Below are positions 45,301 through 53,054 of a DNA stretch of 64,000 bases, one piece after another. A model generated the notes under the pieces. It was given only the letters and a program-made list of their open reading frames with translations. It searched no databases and was not told the origin of the DNA. The stretch is taken from contig CAJNDS010002106.1 in NCBI GenBank assembly GCA_905221605.1, positions 348,501 to 412,500 on the forward strand, in the 5' to 3' direction. Source of the stretch: Symbiodinium natans (taxonomy: Eukaryota; Sar; Dinophyceae; Suessiales; Symbiodiniaceae). A program made the translations under genes and the position numbers. Position 1 is the stretch's first letter. Every line of letters starts with the position of its first letter.

Positions 45301-46297
45301 GCAGAACGCGGATGTGCCCTATAGGCCCCGCTCTTGTCTTATGCAGAGCATCCTGGATAGCGTCCACAATTCCCCAGGATGCTTCAAAGGGGCCGGTTCT
45401 AATGTGATCGACTGTGTCGAAAAAGGCATACCTGCCTGCCTGTGCGCCTATTTCAGCAAGGGTCTGCAGGTCCTCTGGCATCCAACAGTCGGGGAACCAG
45501 AGGCCATCCGGGTGGAGAGGCTGTTGGCAGGCATCAGGTCCCAAGAGAACCGTGCGTTCACCTACATAGGGTGGTAGTGTCGGCACATGAAACAGCCTAG
45601 GCCATGTCATGAGGAGCGGGAAGCTGTCGACACCGGATTCAGTAGGCGGCAGATGGTCTTCCTCAACCTTAGTATGTGCGTCACCACTGCAAGACCGGTC
45701 GAGCAGGCCAAGAAAGCCGCGATTTAGAGTGCACACCCCCGCATTCGTCCATTCGGCCTTTGAGGCACGGCCAAATGGATGTGCAAAGCGTGGACCGTCT
45801 GAAAAGTTGCCTCCAAGTGGGCATTCTGCTGACACGGGGGCAATCAAGGCCGAGTTGCCGATGTTCTCAGCAATGCAACGGTTGAATTGCCTATTCCACT
45901 TGTTCCGCCACGACGTTGAGGAACAATCAACCCTCGACAGCTCCGGAAGTTGGAAGGAGACATGGAGGGGAAGCACATGGTGGTGGCGGTGGAGAGCAGG
46001 GAAGCACAAACTAGCCCTATCTCCCGATTCTGGGAAAGGAAAGCCAGCAACACCTCGTTGGCAATCAAATGTGCACACACGGGGCTGACAGTCTAACTCA
46101 AAACTATGTACAGATTGCTCCACCGCGTCAACAATACGCGGATCAGCAGCCAAGGGAAAATTAGATGCAATACTTTCCGGAAGGGCCAGCTCAAACGACA
46201 GATTGACCGCAATCAAAGCCGCCTTCCAGGTACCCACGAAGTCCAGCTCCTCTTCGACAGAGTGAAAGCCAGAAAAAAGCTCAACAGCAGACTTCAT
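36314..46297 (-). CDS. LINE ORF2: RNase H, endonuclease, reverse transcriptase
   Basis: A 3,327-residue polyprotein makes the cDNA copy at the nicked target. The start chosen is the ATG at 46297, just after the ORF1 stop; the frame stays open 1.46 kb further upstream to an ATG at 47758. Residues 1-1830 carry no domain I recognise but contain an internally repeated unit (about 290-375 and 1530-1625). RNase H spans about 1840-1990: TDGSAKHGKGG with catalytic D1847, NNTAEAQALL, LHGDSCITLG and WVKGHSGLLWNEIAD. APE-type endonuclease spans about 2055-2302: QETRC, LLGDANAKL, RLDYIAVP and DDHVPV. Reverse transcriptase spans about 2560-2880: KAPGVSGLPNEVW, FVDAKSAFYRV and WADDVCIPV near 2827 (W where F or Y is usual). 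Two C2H2-like fingers follow (about 3157-3217). RNase H before endonuclease is not the usual LINE order. Confidence 0.85.
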   Translation of the reverse strand: MKSAVELFSGFHSVEEELDFVGTWKAALIAVNLSFELALPESIASNFPLAADPRIVDAVEQSVHSFELDCQPRVCTFDCQRGVAGFPFPESGDRASLCFPALHRHHHVLPLHVSFQLPELSRVDCSSTSWRNKWNRQFNRCIAENIGNSALIAPVSAECPLGGNFSDGPRFAHPFGRASKAEWTNAGVCTLNRGFLGLLDRSCSGDAHTKVEEDHLPPTESGVDSFPLLMTWPRLFHVPTLPPYVGERTVLLGPDACQQPLHPDGLWFPDCWMPEDLQTLAEIGAQAGRYAFFDTVDHIRTGPFEASWGIVDAIQDALHKTRAGPIGHIRVLQLPFAGLPRLQIVLVPAGTAPDWTALPIDMRAAVGSFCTVMVPIAATCFAHIYQATLACPAVPSAAHRFVARGFWRVLRVDGTPVSPFDASILDEDATLVVEVQATAPPTPSTSSASASSGNSSTTATEGSDSFGRCLPFHVLYRPDEHDEHILVAFHAVGHMPWTAHFDRLVTPEVLVRHVASRLGGSSGINAWRIVFPPRQPVFVGVHGHVLALPSGSDRTKPFLFDMRRIFGPHLHCIRLIEATPGQDGDVHGLASAAEAFLIQSGLVAPPTVYHNTANRAAATVVPALDGAVCVVEDTLHIALQIPGLRQSALAYQGNNTNEGTLTSTTTTSTSRVEDPFQFVVHTPRRTIARLGIPNGLPRGTIVEVALDWDVDLPTILHMLVQKAADEQVLPLGLSIEASPVQPEPRASCRELLFFLTAPQTRVEPIYVWVDARPTAELAFLQVGQFAGPESILAPGTNIRALYFNGHRWDAPGEMRHGGLVSASIVPQAPDVRLPDQLASAIPGIQAAFFPLPIPSGISRRPRWASSQTDHSSFHWDSAVGARLRSLGFIRGSVFFTVVGQGFAYTASLGRERPSLEAVAEWVETWLGSRYGSLQLFDTRTQHTGRWTFVAVPGLMDPRTHYILLSSRGPDLAAFQVEHGLGWSAVTRLIPWTLPLSGSPVPGASYYADFWPPCDSEHSIFLHPHAPPQERDGVREETQGGRWRRRRFQQMSGTEAHSDTGAASSTTTTTLMRATSRTHTTTLPLAPSGQLVLTLVSGTAIACRPIQGTSIHDLAEDVAEAAMAHIVHGRAPGQGSFRLAQVMPHHSMQLVEVLMVWSPFDFATQVVVDLRGVGGGLRQHAVDTDQDPVSLIDAQLRQAGVHIWINGIPSQCFCGLLQDGDLITASWHALSAPILTRASVFRRWNNLALLAIETSSLVLQELPQDQTQASLQVHRHIIDWLENTAIRLGFWLSPQRQAFVFNRVRGEIMICVQGRLPASAAQITEALALLDTWRDIRDLVDTRIMALDSAVFVARDAFERNQCWHLVPASAFPLTFLLWPVTTDNIHTASHFPAPAGLEVLSVGHPQHATVQRYHRPPRQGTSLVHIRTSSKHRTSPCAAMEGSASEARLKLCWSDFGIEQVRAPSLSHEDTWAARVPPATDFSQIGACKVSHFASGRGSPLALLPASFDELIDRAFLAGINSALSFSDHPLRRYTVFDVHRHAHVRYLDPSARLEFVVADILLSAPGPVREVRLLEMPLSGFPTPQFAVTLTAAFPGWRAMPFDARGLGFGLCTIDIWPRADWQGVGAALAEMCHTAANCHGMGADVSSRTVANTTTRRAASGQPTDPPPPDLVPLEAIKATARPPPPPVPDLRGEEPETEGNRTTEETPVAPCADSQGGYATGQAPPPAEAAPPPERLPESGSAASSLQGPQSSLHTQARCIVPTPFGRRCIDPMEVPPKPIALADAVRVPTPTVEQLRNCLQAISMPWSGFWEWPAKLLSAKLCQQVAPWGGMDGPVLAFHVFTDGSAKHGKGGWGAVLCVQTAEDVSLPFRLVGVAGGPTGKLFPLDESLAQTNNTAEAQALLVASLFAFSAGKIPVHLHGDSCITLGEAAGWSNTIRPKEGGEPLLHDALRMVTHCLLERGISLQHHWVKGHSGLLWNEIADRIADAGRREKLASVPFLRHPLLPWAWLAHTGAGLPSLDQLCQGQYEQVDVPTADDLHSILRDVHCKAPVGQKPCVLKLMTANACTLTGKIASFKQQGQELGLHVAAFQETRCKEGQINGEWITFHSGAHKGGDGIALWFNSAAQWGKGKSRVPLQPEHLFVLRSEPTLLMVACQHPACRALFVAYRGPHSLRPAAEITQWWGRLRTILTPLAAKWQCVLLGDANAKLHHTFLPHVGDIGTGDQDLAGDLLADLASKLELCVLNTHSHVLQEVSPYTWKQTRLDYIAVPAAWGADAWSQPGTDFDLLNPRDDHVPVIIHCRIQPAQSVSCPPARRTFRRLPPEAYDRALDAAASIQLPWEVSVHEHTEAFLHTARQSLEASIKAQPKCPRKPYVSSEAVERIAQKRCAVKQVQAARKRLDQSRLRSFFAHCKRKRSAQAMRTIKLDRFVVAIWEHVIALANYNVRTQLAADRNAYIHRLVADIQEGTASKKAQTVYAALKHIRPASKRVLWGPLWMLNGADGEAVHTFAEAQGVRATHFGGLEAARPVCASSIGSHYLEVPQKAVFRIQDLPTLLDLEKALRDLPKRKAPGVSGLPNEVWLCSAAKAARIWLPLLLKSHLRLTEPLLSTLYKGKGAVTDVESHRSIYLMEGVGKALRKLLRPHLVESLAGQKPALLQGSTPHSSSAQLTHYLLTLAALSKSKGYCCALLFVDAKSAFYRVLRERLVKLPSCDDELCSILEQLEISKEAYDGVMAWMKGDTLLTGVAPHIRRIVASWFACPNFVLRGLPCAFRSRAGTRPGDAMADVLFAFVLCDAMAEISSRLEAEDLLSGPQCSPAQQPTWADDVCIPVCSNEAARLPTRLSKVCAIMHTAYTRRGLAPNYARGKTEAVIFWTGKGSQAMKKQLLHDRHVIKVQSDPNCHLDLAVVHRYTHLGTLVSAQLSSKADFAAKLAHGVQAAAPLTKQVLRNPAIPLKGRCQLLEALALSSASHNVGVWVPDAASLDRWEKGISVMYRMLLPEDRWDHHPAYPGTPELAGALCRPAPAALLLVERVRHLLRIVRDDNRFLWELLLEHAAQTDDSWIHQIHRDLAFLAKWAPGVINEQTVRSACASADGLLSLASEHATVVTRALKLAVRAHTNSLGKWAAFQVRARREGIARVDKSPPPTLAGDFACWLCEATFPSTSHLAAHVQCQHDHTNIARPFASGSTCKACLRNYWGTERLCRHLAHGHTGCLPFLLATMQPCSDTDWTPSPGPASHWPVIRVQGPLRPRREADTAALCASLLELEGWEVQALLPSLKKFDDTVFDVANILVQHFPVNRAPVQMADFLPDGKVLIDRWLSG

Positions 46298-46371
46298 TCC
46301 ATAAGAACCAGGCCATGAAGTAAGTGGAGCGTCACGCTCATGTAGTCCCGTCAGGCTCGTACATGAGCTTC

Positions 46372-47472
46372 TCAAAAAGACTGCCCACCAGAAGCTGGTG
46401 CAGGCACTCCTTTTTGTGCAGCTGTTCCCCCGGCTGGAGGCGCCAAAGCTGCCAACTTGGTCTCTTCTTCGTCTTCGCCTTGTTGGGCCTCCTCCGAAAC
46501 CCTCCTGACTTTCCTCCTCGGGGTGCAAGAGCCTGGCCGTTCGGACCTTGCCACTTCCCTCGCCGTCGTCTGGGTGGCCTCGAGCAACTGGGCCACTTGA
46601 CGCGCCTGCTCCTCCATCTTCTGCTGATGTTCTTGCTGCAGCGTGCGAAGGTCTTGCTCTGCCGCCAAGGCTTCGTTGACTTGAGCTTCTGAGACTTCCA
46701 TCTCCTGATCTTCTTCTAGCGCCCCAGGCGATTCCCGGATGGCTTGTTGCAGTGCTTGAGTTGCGGAGGTCAGCTGGGCAATCCACTCCCTTTCGGCTTG
46801 ATGGAACGCCAGCATCTTCTCTTGCCTTTCCTTCGTCTGTTCCTGCCACAACTGCAGGAGATCCGTGGAATACTTCTCCCAAGCGGTGTTGAAGGCCAGC
46901 ATATCTTCCCTGACCTTTTTTAGTCCCTGCAAGGCCGACGTCTTGATGGCGACCATCTTGTGCAGACGTTTGGCCTGATTCTTGGGATCTTGACTCGCCA
47001 GATGTCCCACTTGCTCTTGTAGCGATTGAGGAAGAGCACCTACATCGACATGCCTCAGAATCTGTTCGATCAGCTTGCGATCCTCCCCACCTCCCTCTGC
47101 CATTCCCTGCTTGGGGAGCTGCACTTTGGACGAAGTGGGTGGGGCAGGTAAGGCTGCAATCGCTGGCGCTGATGTAGTCTCCTCCCCTTCTTTCCGCACG
47201 CCTTTGGCACCGCTCTGTTTGCCTTTGCCCTTGGCTTCTTGGAACGGCTGTCTTCTCCTGGGAGATTGACGTCTCCTCGCCGGTTGCGCCTGTTCCTGCT
47301 AAGGAGGGGGTGGTGTCCACTGGGCGTACGACTGCTCCTTGGCTGCACACTTCTGCCAGTGTCCCCCGCAGTTTGGGCAATAGTTCGCCGAAAGCTTCAC
47401 CGCTTGTTTGCACTGTGAGCACTTCCACGAGGTAGGCTCTGTCCACTGTGACGTTGTCGACTTGCTCGCCAT
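46372..47472 (-). CDS. LINE ORF1: zinc finger and coiled coil, in-frame TAG
   Basis: The likely start is the ATG at 47472. The first 57 codons carry a RanBP2-like zinc finger (SWKCSQCKQAVKLSANYCPN then CGGHW, pattern W-x-C-x2-C-x10-C-x2-C). A TAG at 47299-47301 follows PPPP. The same frame then stays open for 308 codons: a basic Q/R/K-rich segment, then a long charged coiled coil (for example ERQEKMLAFHQAEREW and LRTLQQEHQQKMEEQARQ) to TGA at 46372. This resembles an RNA-binding Gag-like ORF1. The TAG may be read through, may separate two proteins, or may be a mutation in this copy. The frame is also open upstream of 47472, so the start is inferred. Confidence 0.65.
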
Positions 47473-47767
47473 CGCTGCTTCTGCTTGACGAAGACGAAGA
47501 ACCTGTTTCGGCAAGGTAGAGAGCGAATGATGTCTCAACAGTCGTTGAACGGCCACGTCGACAGCCAGTCCTTGTGAGCGATGGTGTCCTGCTAGCACTC
47601 CCCTCAGCAAAGTGCGAGCTTCGGTTCTGTATCTGCGAGAGCGGCGATGTGCCGCTGTTTCCTTCCGGGCTTGCAGTCCAGGAATGGTCCTTGAGGCCAA
47701 AGGTCCAGCAAAGTGCTAAACCCCACACCCAGAAGACAGCGCCAAGCCAAATACCCATAAACGCCTA

Positions 47768-48210
47768 CCACCAAAGCAAACCAGGTCGGTGGAGGCAGAA
47801 GATCCAAGCTTATGCAGAAGCTGGACGAGAACACAAGGGGGTGCCAAGCCCCAGACCAAAAAGGCACAGGTATGCAAACCACCAGGGCGGACCAGATCAG
47901 TGGATGCAAAAGGAGGGGGTGCCAATCCCCACAAAGGGCACAATACCGCAGGCCACCAGGGCGAGACCAGGTCAGTGGCAGCTGTGAATGGGGGTGCCAA
48001 TCCCCAAGAAAAGGCACAGAGAGCAGACCACCAGGGCGATACCAGGTCAGTGGCAGCTGAGAAAGGGGGTGCCAAACCCCAAGAAAAGGCACAGGGAAGC
48101 AGACCACCAGGGCGAAACCAGGTCAGTGGCAGCTGCAAAGGGGGGGTGCCAGTCCCCAAGAAAAGGCACAGTGGAGCAGACCACCAGGGCGAACCAGGTC
48201 AGTGGCAGCG
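47768..48210 (-). repeat. About 75-bp tandem repeats at LINE 5' end
   Basis: Copies marked by ACCACCAGGGCG begin at 47878, 47953, 48028, 48103 and 48180 (period 75-77), with a diverged sixth at 47768. Each holds CCAGGTCAGTGGCAGC and GGGGTGCCAA. Tandem monomers at LINE 5' ends often hold the promoter; that role here is inference. Confidence 0.85.
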
Positions 48211-48892
48211 AAGCGTGGGCCGTCGGCCACACAGGGTATGCGGGGAGCCGGAGGACCACAGGGGAAACTACTCCAGGCTCGAACCGCAACGCCTTTAGGG
48301 TTTAGGGTTTAGGGTTTAGAGTTTAGGTGCAGGGTTTGGGTTGCATCTGTAGTGTTTAGGGCGTTTACGCACTCAGAGCTGCCCGAAAGACCCTATTAAA
48401 CCCACAGAAACCCGGGTTTTTGAAGGGAACCCAACCCTAAATAAAAAAATAAGCGCCTTAGGGTTTAGGGTTTAGGTCGAGACCCGATCAAAACCTAGAA
48501 GCACTTTTTCCAACGAGGGCTCTCGCAAGTGCCTGAAAACGCTATAGACCATGATCCTACAACTCTTTGTCGCCCGGTAGCCATATTACAATAGGGCACC
48601 CGTTTTTGGGGTTGGTTACCCTAAACCCTAAACCCTAAACCCTAAACCCTAAACCCTAGACCCTAAACCGAAAAGGGCACCACTGGGCCAGCAAGAAGTT
48701 CACTCCAGGGTGCGGAGGGCTTTGATGCTCTTGCTCCTCGGTCTCTGGCTTAGCTTTGGAGTAGACCCTGGAAAAAAAAAGTATATACTTTTTGGGTTTT
48801 GAGTAGCTATTTTATAGGAACCCAGAACCAAAAAAAAGTATTAAAGTGTAGTACTCCAAAACTCAGCTCAAAAATCCTTCGGGGGCTTCATC

Positions 48893-49183
48893 ATGGAACC
48901 GTTGATCACGAAACAAGCCCAAGCCCCGGACCCGAGAGCCCCAAACTCAACCGCAATAAACCCTAAACCCTTTTACCGTAAACCCCTGACATCTCACAGC
49001 AACCTCCCAGAAGACACTGTCCCCCCCCCGCCCCCCCCCCCCCCCCCGCCCCCCCCGCCCCCCCCCCCGCCCCCCCCCCCCCCCCCCCCCGCCCCCCCCC
49101 CCCCCCCCCCCCCCTCCGCCCCCCCCCCCCCCCCCCCAAGTAAGAACTCGAACCCCCACTGCGCAGGAAGGGTTAGGGTTTAG
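48893..49183. repeat. C-rich tract with scattered G
   Basis: Core 49021-49137 is C runs of 7-23 separated by single G or T. The long proline or glycine frames are artefacts of the tract. Confidence 0.9.
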
Positions 49184-49270
49184 GGTTTAGGGTTTAGGGT
49201 TTAGGGTTTAGGGTTTAGGGTTTAGGGTTTAGGGTTTAGGGTTTAGGGTTTAGGGTTTAGGGTTTAGGGT

Positions 49271-49637
49271 AAAGATGATAGCTTTTGGATCCCTGGCAAG
49301 CCTTGGACCCAAATCCCAACACCAAAACACCAAACCCTAAAAGCCCTACATTTGGGATGTTCCCCTTTCTACGAACAGCTCCTTAGGGTTAGGGTTTAGG
49401 GTTTAGGGTTTAGGGTTTAGGGTTTAGGGTTTAGGGTTTAGGGTTTAGGGTTTAGGGTTTAGGGTTTAGGGTTTAGGGTTTAGGGTTTAGGGTTTAGGGT
49501 TTAGGGTTTAGGGTTTAGGGTAAAGATGATAGCTTTTGGATCCCTGGCAAGCCTTGGACCCAAATCCCAACACCAAAACACCAAACCCTAAAAGCCCTAC
49601 ATTTGGGATGTTCCCCTTTCTACGAACAGCTCCTTAG
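49271..49637. repeat. 251-bp tandem duplication: unique block plus TTTAGGG array
   Basis: The 116-bp block 49271-49386 recurs at 49522-49637, apparently identical, with a 135-bp TTTAGGG array between. In the first copy the block ends CTCCTTAG and passes straight into GGTTAGGG; in the second it continues as CCTTAGTAGGG into the rest of a MITE-like element. The repeat array thus joins the element at a short TTAG/AGGG match. Confidence 0.9.
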
Positions 49638-49704
49638 TAGGGATTACAACAGGGGTACTAGAATCCCGGTTAAGGACTGTTAGTATAAGGGGGAGCATCC
49701 CAAC
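49601..49704. mobile_element. MITE-like element, family C
   Basis: TTTGGGATGTTCCCC ... GGACTGTTAGTATAAGGGGG ... CATCCCAA. Its first 36 bases are duplicated at 49351-49386, where a TTTAGGG array takes over. A 5' half also lies at 50544-50608. Confidence 0.85.
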
Positions 49705-50665
49705 ATACATTCTCAAAAACCTAATAAGCCGTAAACCCTAAACCCTAAACCCTAAACCCTAAACCCTAAACCCTAAGAGCCGGGGCGCAGCTCGAGCTTC
49801 TTCTTGAACTTCGCCACGGCCACAGCTGCCTTCGGCCAGGGGTTGAGGGGAAGGTGGGCGTTCCAGGGTTTAGGGTTTAGGGTTTGGGTTTAGGGTTTGG
49901 GGTTTGGCTTTTAGGGTTTGGGGTTTAGGGTTTAGGGTTTGGGGTTTGGGGTTTGGGGTTTAGGGTTTGGGGTTTGGGGTTTGTAAGAGCTTTGGGATGC
50001 TTGGGATTTATCTGGTTTAAGGGGGGCCCAGACTTGGTTGTCGTTTGGACGCTTAGGCTGTGGGGTGCAAGGGTGCAAGACCCATGAACCTTAAATCCCT
50101 CAACAAGCTACAACGCCACCACTCCCGACGCCTTTCTCTCAAATTCTAACCATGATGCTGCTGCACTTCTTCTATTCTGGGAGGTGCATGTCGCGAGGTA
50201 GGGTCTTTCGATTCGGGTCCCCTTATTGGGCATCTATTGCAAGGCTGGGCATTCTAAAGTATCCCGAAACCCTGAACGCAACGAAGCGCGATGCGCTGAC
50301 AAACGCCCCAAAACAACAAACTAAACCCTGCGCCCTACTGAGCACCCCCAGCAAACGTTGTAGCACCCCAACGCTGGACTCAAACATCGATTCCCCGGGC
50401 CACCGTATATCCCAGACCCAGCCTCTCAACAGTCAACTCAAGAAATTTACTGAAGTCTTACCCACTTTTGTTTCATCCTAACACAAGAACATGCCCAAAA
50501 GAGAGGCGCAACAAACCTCCATCCGAAACCCTACAGCCTACAACTTGGTATGTTCCCCCTGATACGAACAGTCCTTAATGGGGATTATAATCAGGGGTAC
50601 TAGAACCCTGAACAGCACACCCAAACAGCTCCCTGGGCGTCCATCCTAACCACCCCCCAAAAAAC

Positions 50666-51056
50666 ACACACACACACAAACACAAACACAAACACAAACA
50701 CAAACACAAACACAAACACAAACACACACACACACACACAAACACAAACACAAACACACACAAACACAAACACAAACACAAACACAAACACAAACACAAA
50801 CACAAACACAAACACAAACACAAACACAAACACAAACACAAACACAAACACAAACACACAGACACACACAGACACACACAGACACACATAGACACACACA
50901 GACACACACAGACACACACAGACACACACAGACACACACAGACACACACACACGCGCACACGCACACGCACACGCACACGCACACGCACACGCACACGCA
51001 CACGCACACGCACACGCACACGCACACGCACATATATATATATATATATATATATG
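50666..51056. repeat. Compound CA-rich microsatellite
   Basis: Successive blocks of CAAACA, CACACAGA, CACACG and TATA units over 390 bp. The long V/C/L-rich minus-strand frames are artefacts. Confidence 0.95.
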
Positions 51057-51155
51057 CATCCTTCCCCAGCTTCTTTAAACCCTAAACCCTAGACCCTAAA
51101 CCCTAACCCTAAACCCTAAACCCTAAAACCCTAAACCCTAAACCGACTTCCACAG

Positions 51156-51250
51156 CTTCTGGGGGCCCCCTTCGCCGCGCGCCTCGAGTTTCACCCCGGG
51201 ACCGTCACGAGAGGCTTCCGAATCCTGTTTTCTTGGCTGCACTTAGGAGG
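51156..51250 (+). CDS. Probable exon with telomere-repeat donor
   Basis: Acceptor CGACTTCCACAG, then LLGAPFAARLEFHPGTVTRG and FRILFSWLHL, then GG/GTTTAGGG. Thirty-one open codons with GC-rich third positions and two good splice sites make it one of the best plus-strand exon calls. Function unknown. Confidence 0.5.
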
Positions 51251-51394
51251 GTTTAGGGTTTAGGGTTTACCTGGACCCTCCAGGGGACTAAAATATTAGT
51301 CGTTGGTTGGAAAAGCATGAATTTAAGTCGCTGCTCAGGAAATTCGTTCTTCGATGAAAAAAGTGCTCGTGCCATGTTTGGGCAAAGCGTGGCA

Positions 51395-51470
51395 AAGCAG
51401 CGGTCGGCAAAAAGCGCGTTTCGGCCGGGAAAGAGCGCGTTTCGGTCGGCAAAGAGCGCCGTCACCAAAC
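51395..51470. repeat. Short tandem repeat, about 22 bp
   Basis: Three units of GGCAAAGAGCGCGTTTCGGTC with small changes. The surrounding open frame (51317-51577, plus) has no other support. Confidence 0.7.
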
Positions 51471-52212
51471 ATGAGCCCATGTCTCAGTCTGCAATAGTCC
51501 CGAAAAACGCTCGAGAACAGAAATTTTCGTTCTCGGACGCGAAAAAACGGTTATCTTCAAAAAAACAGATATTTTAGCCTCCTCGGCATCTCCAGGTAGG
51601 GTTTAGGGCCTTATTCAGAAACCCAATAAACCCAAAAAGGCTAAGGATCTAAAGTTACAGTAAAGCACCACAAAGTTTTGGGGTGCTTTGAGGGCTGCGG
51701 AGCCTTGGGGACTGTCAGGGTTTGGGGTTTGGGGTTTGGGGGTTTGGGGGTTTGGGGTTTAGGGTTTAGGGTCTGCAGGGCTCAGGGTTTCGGGCTGCGG
51801 GTTCGACGGCCTCCAGAAATATGCTGGGCTCTTATCAGTCGCTTTTCTTCTTTTCGGAGTTCATGAGCCCCCTCCCATCCCCCCCAAGGAAAATTTAAAA
51901 AAAAACAACGAACTTACAAGAATCCTAACGCGGACTATCGCCTGGCTGGATGTGCACGTATAAACGTATTCGATGCACGAAAATAAACCCATCTACAACT
52001 GTCTGATTGTGCACTTTGTGGTTTAAACGGGCTGATACGGGAACCTGAACCCTAAAACAGTGAACAAGGGCTTACTCTGGCAGTGGGTCTTTGAAACGGA
52101 GAACACTTTCTGGAAGAGAAAGGTGTGGAGAATTAGGATACAAGTAAGATTATAGGATACAAGTAAGATTAGCTGGACTTTATGGGTTTAGGGTTTCTAA
52201 GGGGATTGCTGA

Positions 52213-52428
52213 TCAAGAGCCAGATGAGCAGTTTTGTTGTTCATTTCCATGCGGAATATGCCTTTGGCCAAGCAATAAGCAATGGTGCCTTATCAGAATT
52301 TGCGCGTTGAGAAAACGCTTTTGCTGGTAAACAACGCAAAACATCATCATTGCTTTGATTGCGACGTCCTGAATCCCAAACATTGCAAGAACCCTGTTGA
52401 GCATATTTCCCCCGCCATCACCCTTCAC
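52213..52428 (-). CDS. Possible terminal exon, unknown protein
   Basis: An open frame contains NMLNRVLAMFGIQDVAIKAM and ends NEQQNCSSGS with TGA. It is less GC-rich in third positions than the other pieces, and no convincing acceptor was found, so it could be chance. Confidence 0.25.
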   Translation of the reverse strand: MKGDGGGNMLNRVLAMFGIQDVAIKAMMMFCVVYQQKRFLNAQILIRHHCLLLGQRHIPHGNEQQNCSSGS

Positions 52429-52663
52429 ATAAACTTAGTTGTCCGGTAACCTGGGGGACTAAAAGGGGATGAGAATACCCCAAAAAGGTCAAAGGTTACC
52501 TACTCTACGAGCAGTGAAATTACGGGAGTTGAAAGTTAATTCATCTGCAAGCCAACCATGTCTACCATCATCGCACCAAGCCGGTCATGAATGCTCGCCT
52601 GAATACCCTGGCAGCTGACTCTACCAATAGCAGGAAGGGTTTAGGGTTTAGGGCTTGGCTCAC

Positions 52664-52756
52664 ACATTCTCCTTGGGCATATGGGTGCAGGGTCTTTGGG
52701 GCGACACGAAACCGCGGACCTTGCACAAGGTACAACATGTCAACAAGCAAATGCTG
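52664..52756 (-). CDS. Probable internal exon, unknown protein
   Basis: Thirty-one codons in phase 0 from acceptor CACTCTACGCAG to donor GTGAGC, both strong. The frame reads QHLLVDMLYLVQGPRFRV and ends LHPYAQGEC. Family not recognised. Confidence 0.5.
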
Positions 52757-52849
52757 CTGCGTAGAGTGAGCCGCTCAGTGGCCCACGCATCTTGCATCTG
52801 GCCTTTTGACCCTACACCCGCTAAACCCTGAACGCTAAACCCTAACCCC

Positions 52850-52908
<59 letters not shown>

Positions 52909-53054
52909 CACCTAAACCCTAAAACAAAACCCTAAACCCCCCTCATCCCTAAACCCTAACCCCCCCCCCCGGGAAAAAACAAAAACGTACAAGCAACCAT
53001 GAACCCTAACCTTAAAACCTAAACACTAAACCCTAAACCCTAAACCCCTGCAAC

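Larger units (their letters stand above)
36221..48293 (-). mobile_element. Large non-LTR retrotransposon (LINE), about 12.1 kb
   Basis: Reading on the minus strand, the 5' end is near 48293, where the sequence changes abruptly from CCCTAAA repeat to unique DNA. It is followed by about 75-bp tandem repeats (48210-47768), ORF1 (47472-46372), ORF2 (46297-36314) and a 90-bp 3' UTR ending in (CTGA)n at 36221, directly against CTAAACCCTAAACCC. No LTRs are seen. ORF2 is intact over 9.98 kb, so this copy is young or conserved. Both ends abut the same telomere-type motif in the same orientation, as expected for insertion into a TTTAGGG array. Element limits are good to a few bases at the 3' end and about ten at the 5' end. 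Confidence 0.85.

Noticed and set aside
37000-46100. Many plus-strand open frames within the LINE
   Set aside because: They are antisense shadows of ORF2 and show no motifs.
46298-47758. First 487 codons of the longest open frame as ORF2 N-terminus
   Set aside because: Composition is S/R/G-rich and the alternative frame has a zinc finger and coiled coil; kept only as a finding about overlap.
48893-49183. Polyproline or polyglycine protein
   Set aside because: Homopolymer tract with no splice sites or start context.
49775-49865. Minus-strand exon reading KAAVAVAKFKKKLELRPG
   Set aside because: Protein-like, but no convincing acceptor or donor at its ends; mentioned only as an island between opposed arrays.
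50575-51059. Minus-strand V/C/L-rich frames of about 150 codons
   Set aside because: CA-type microsatellite read in different phases.
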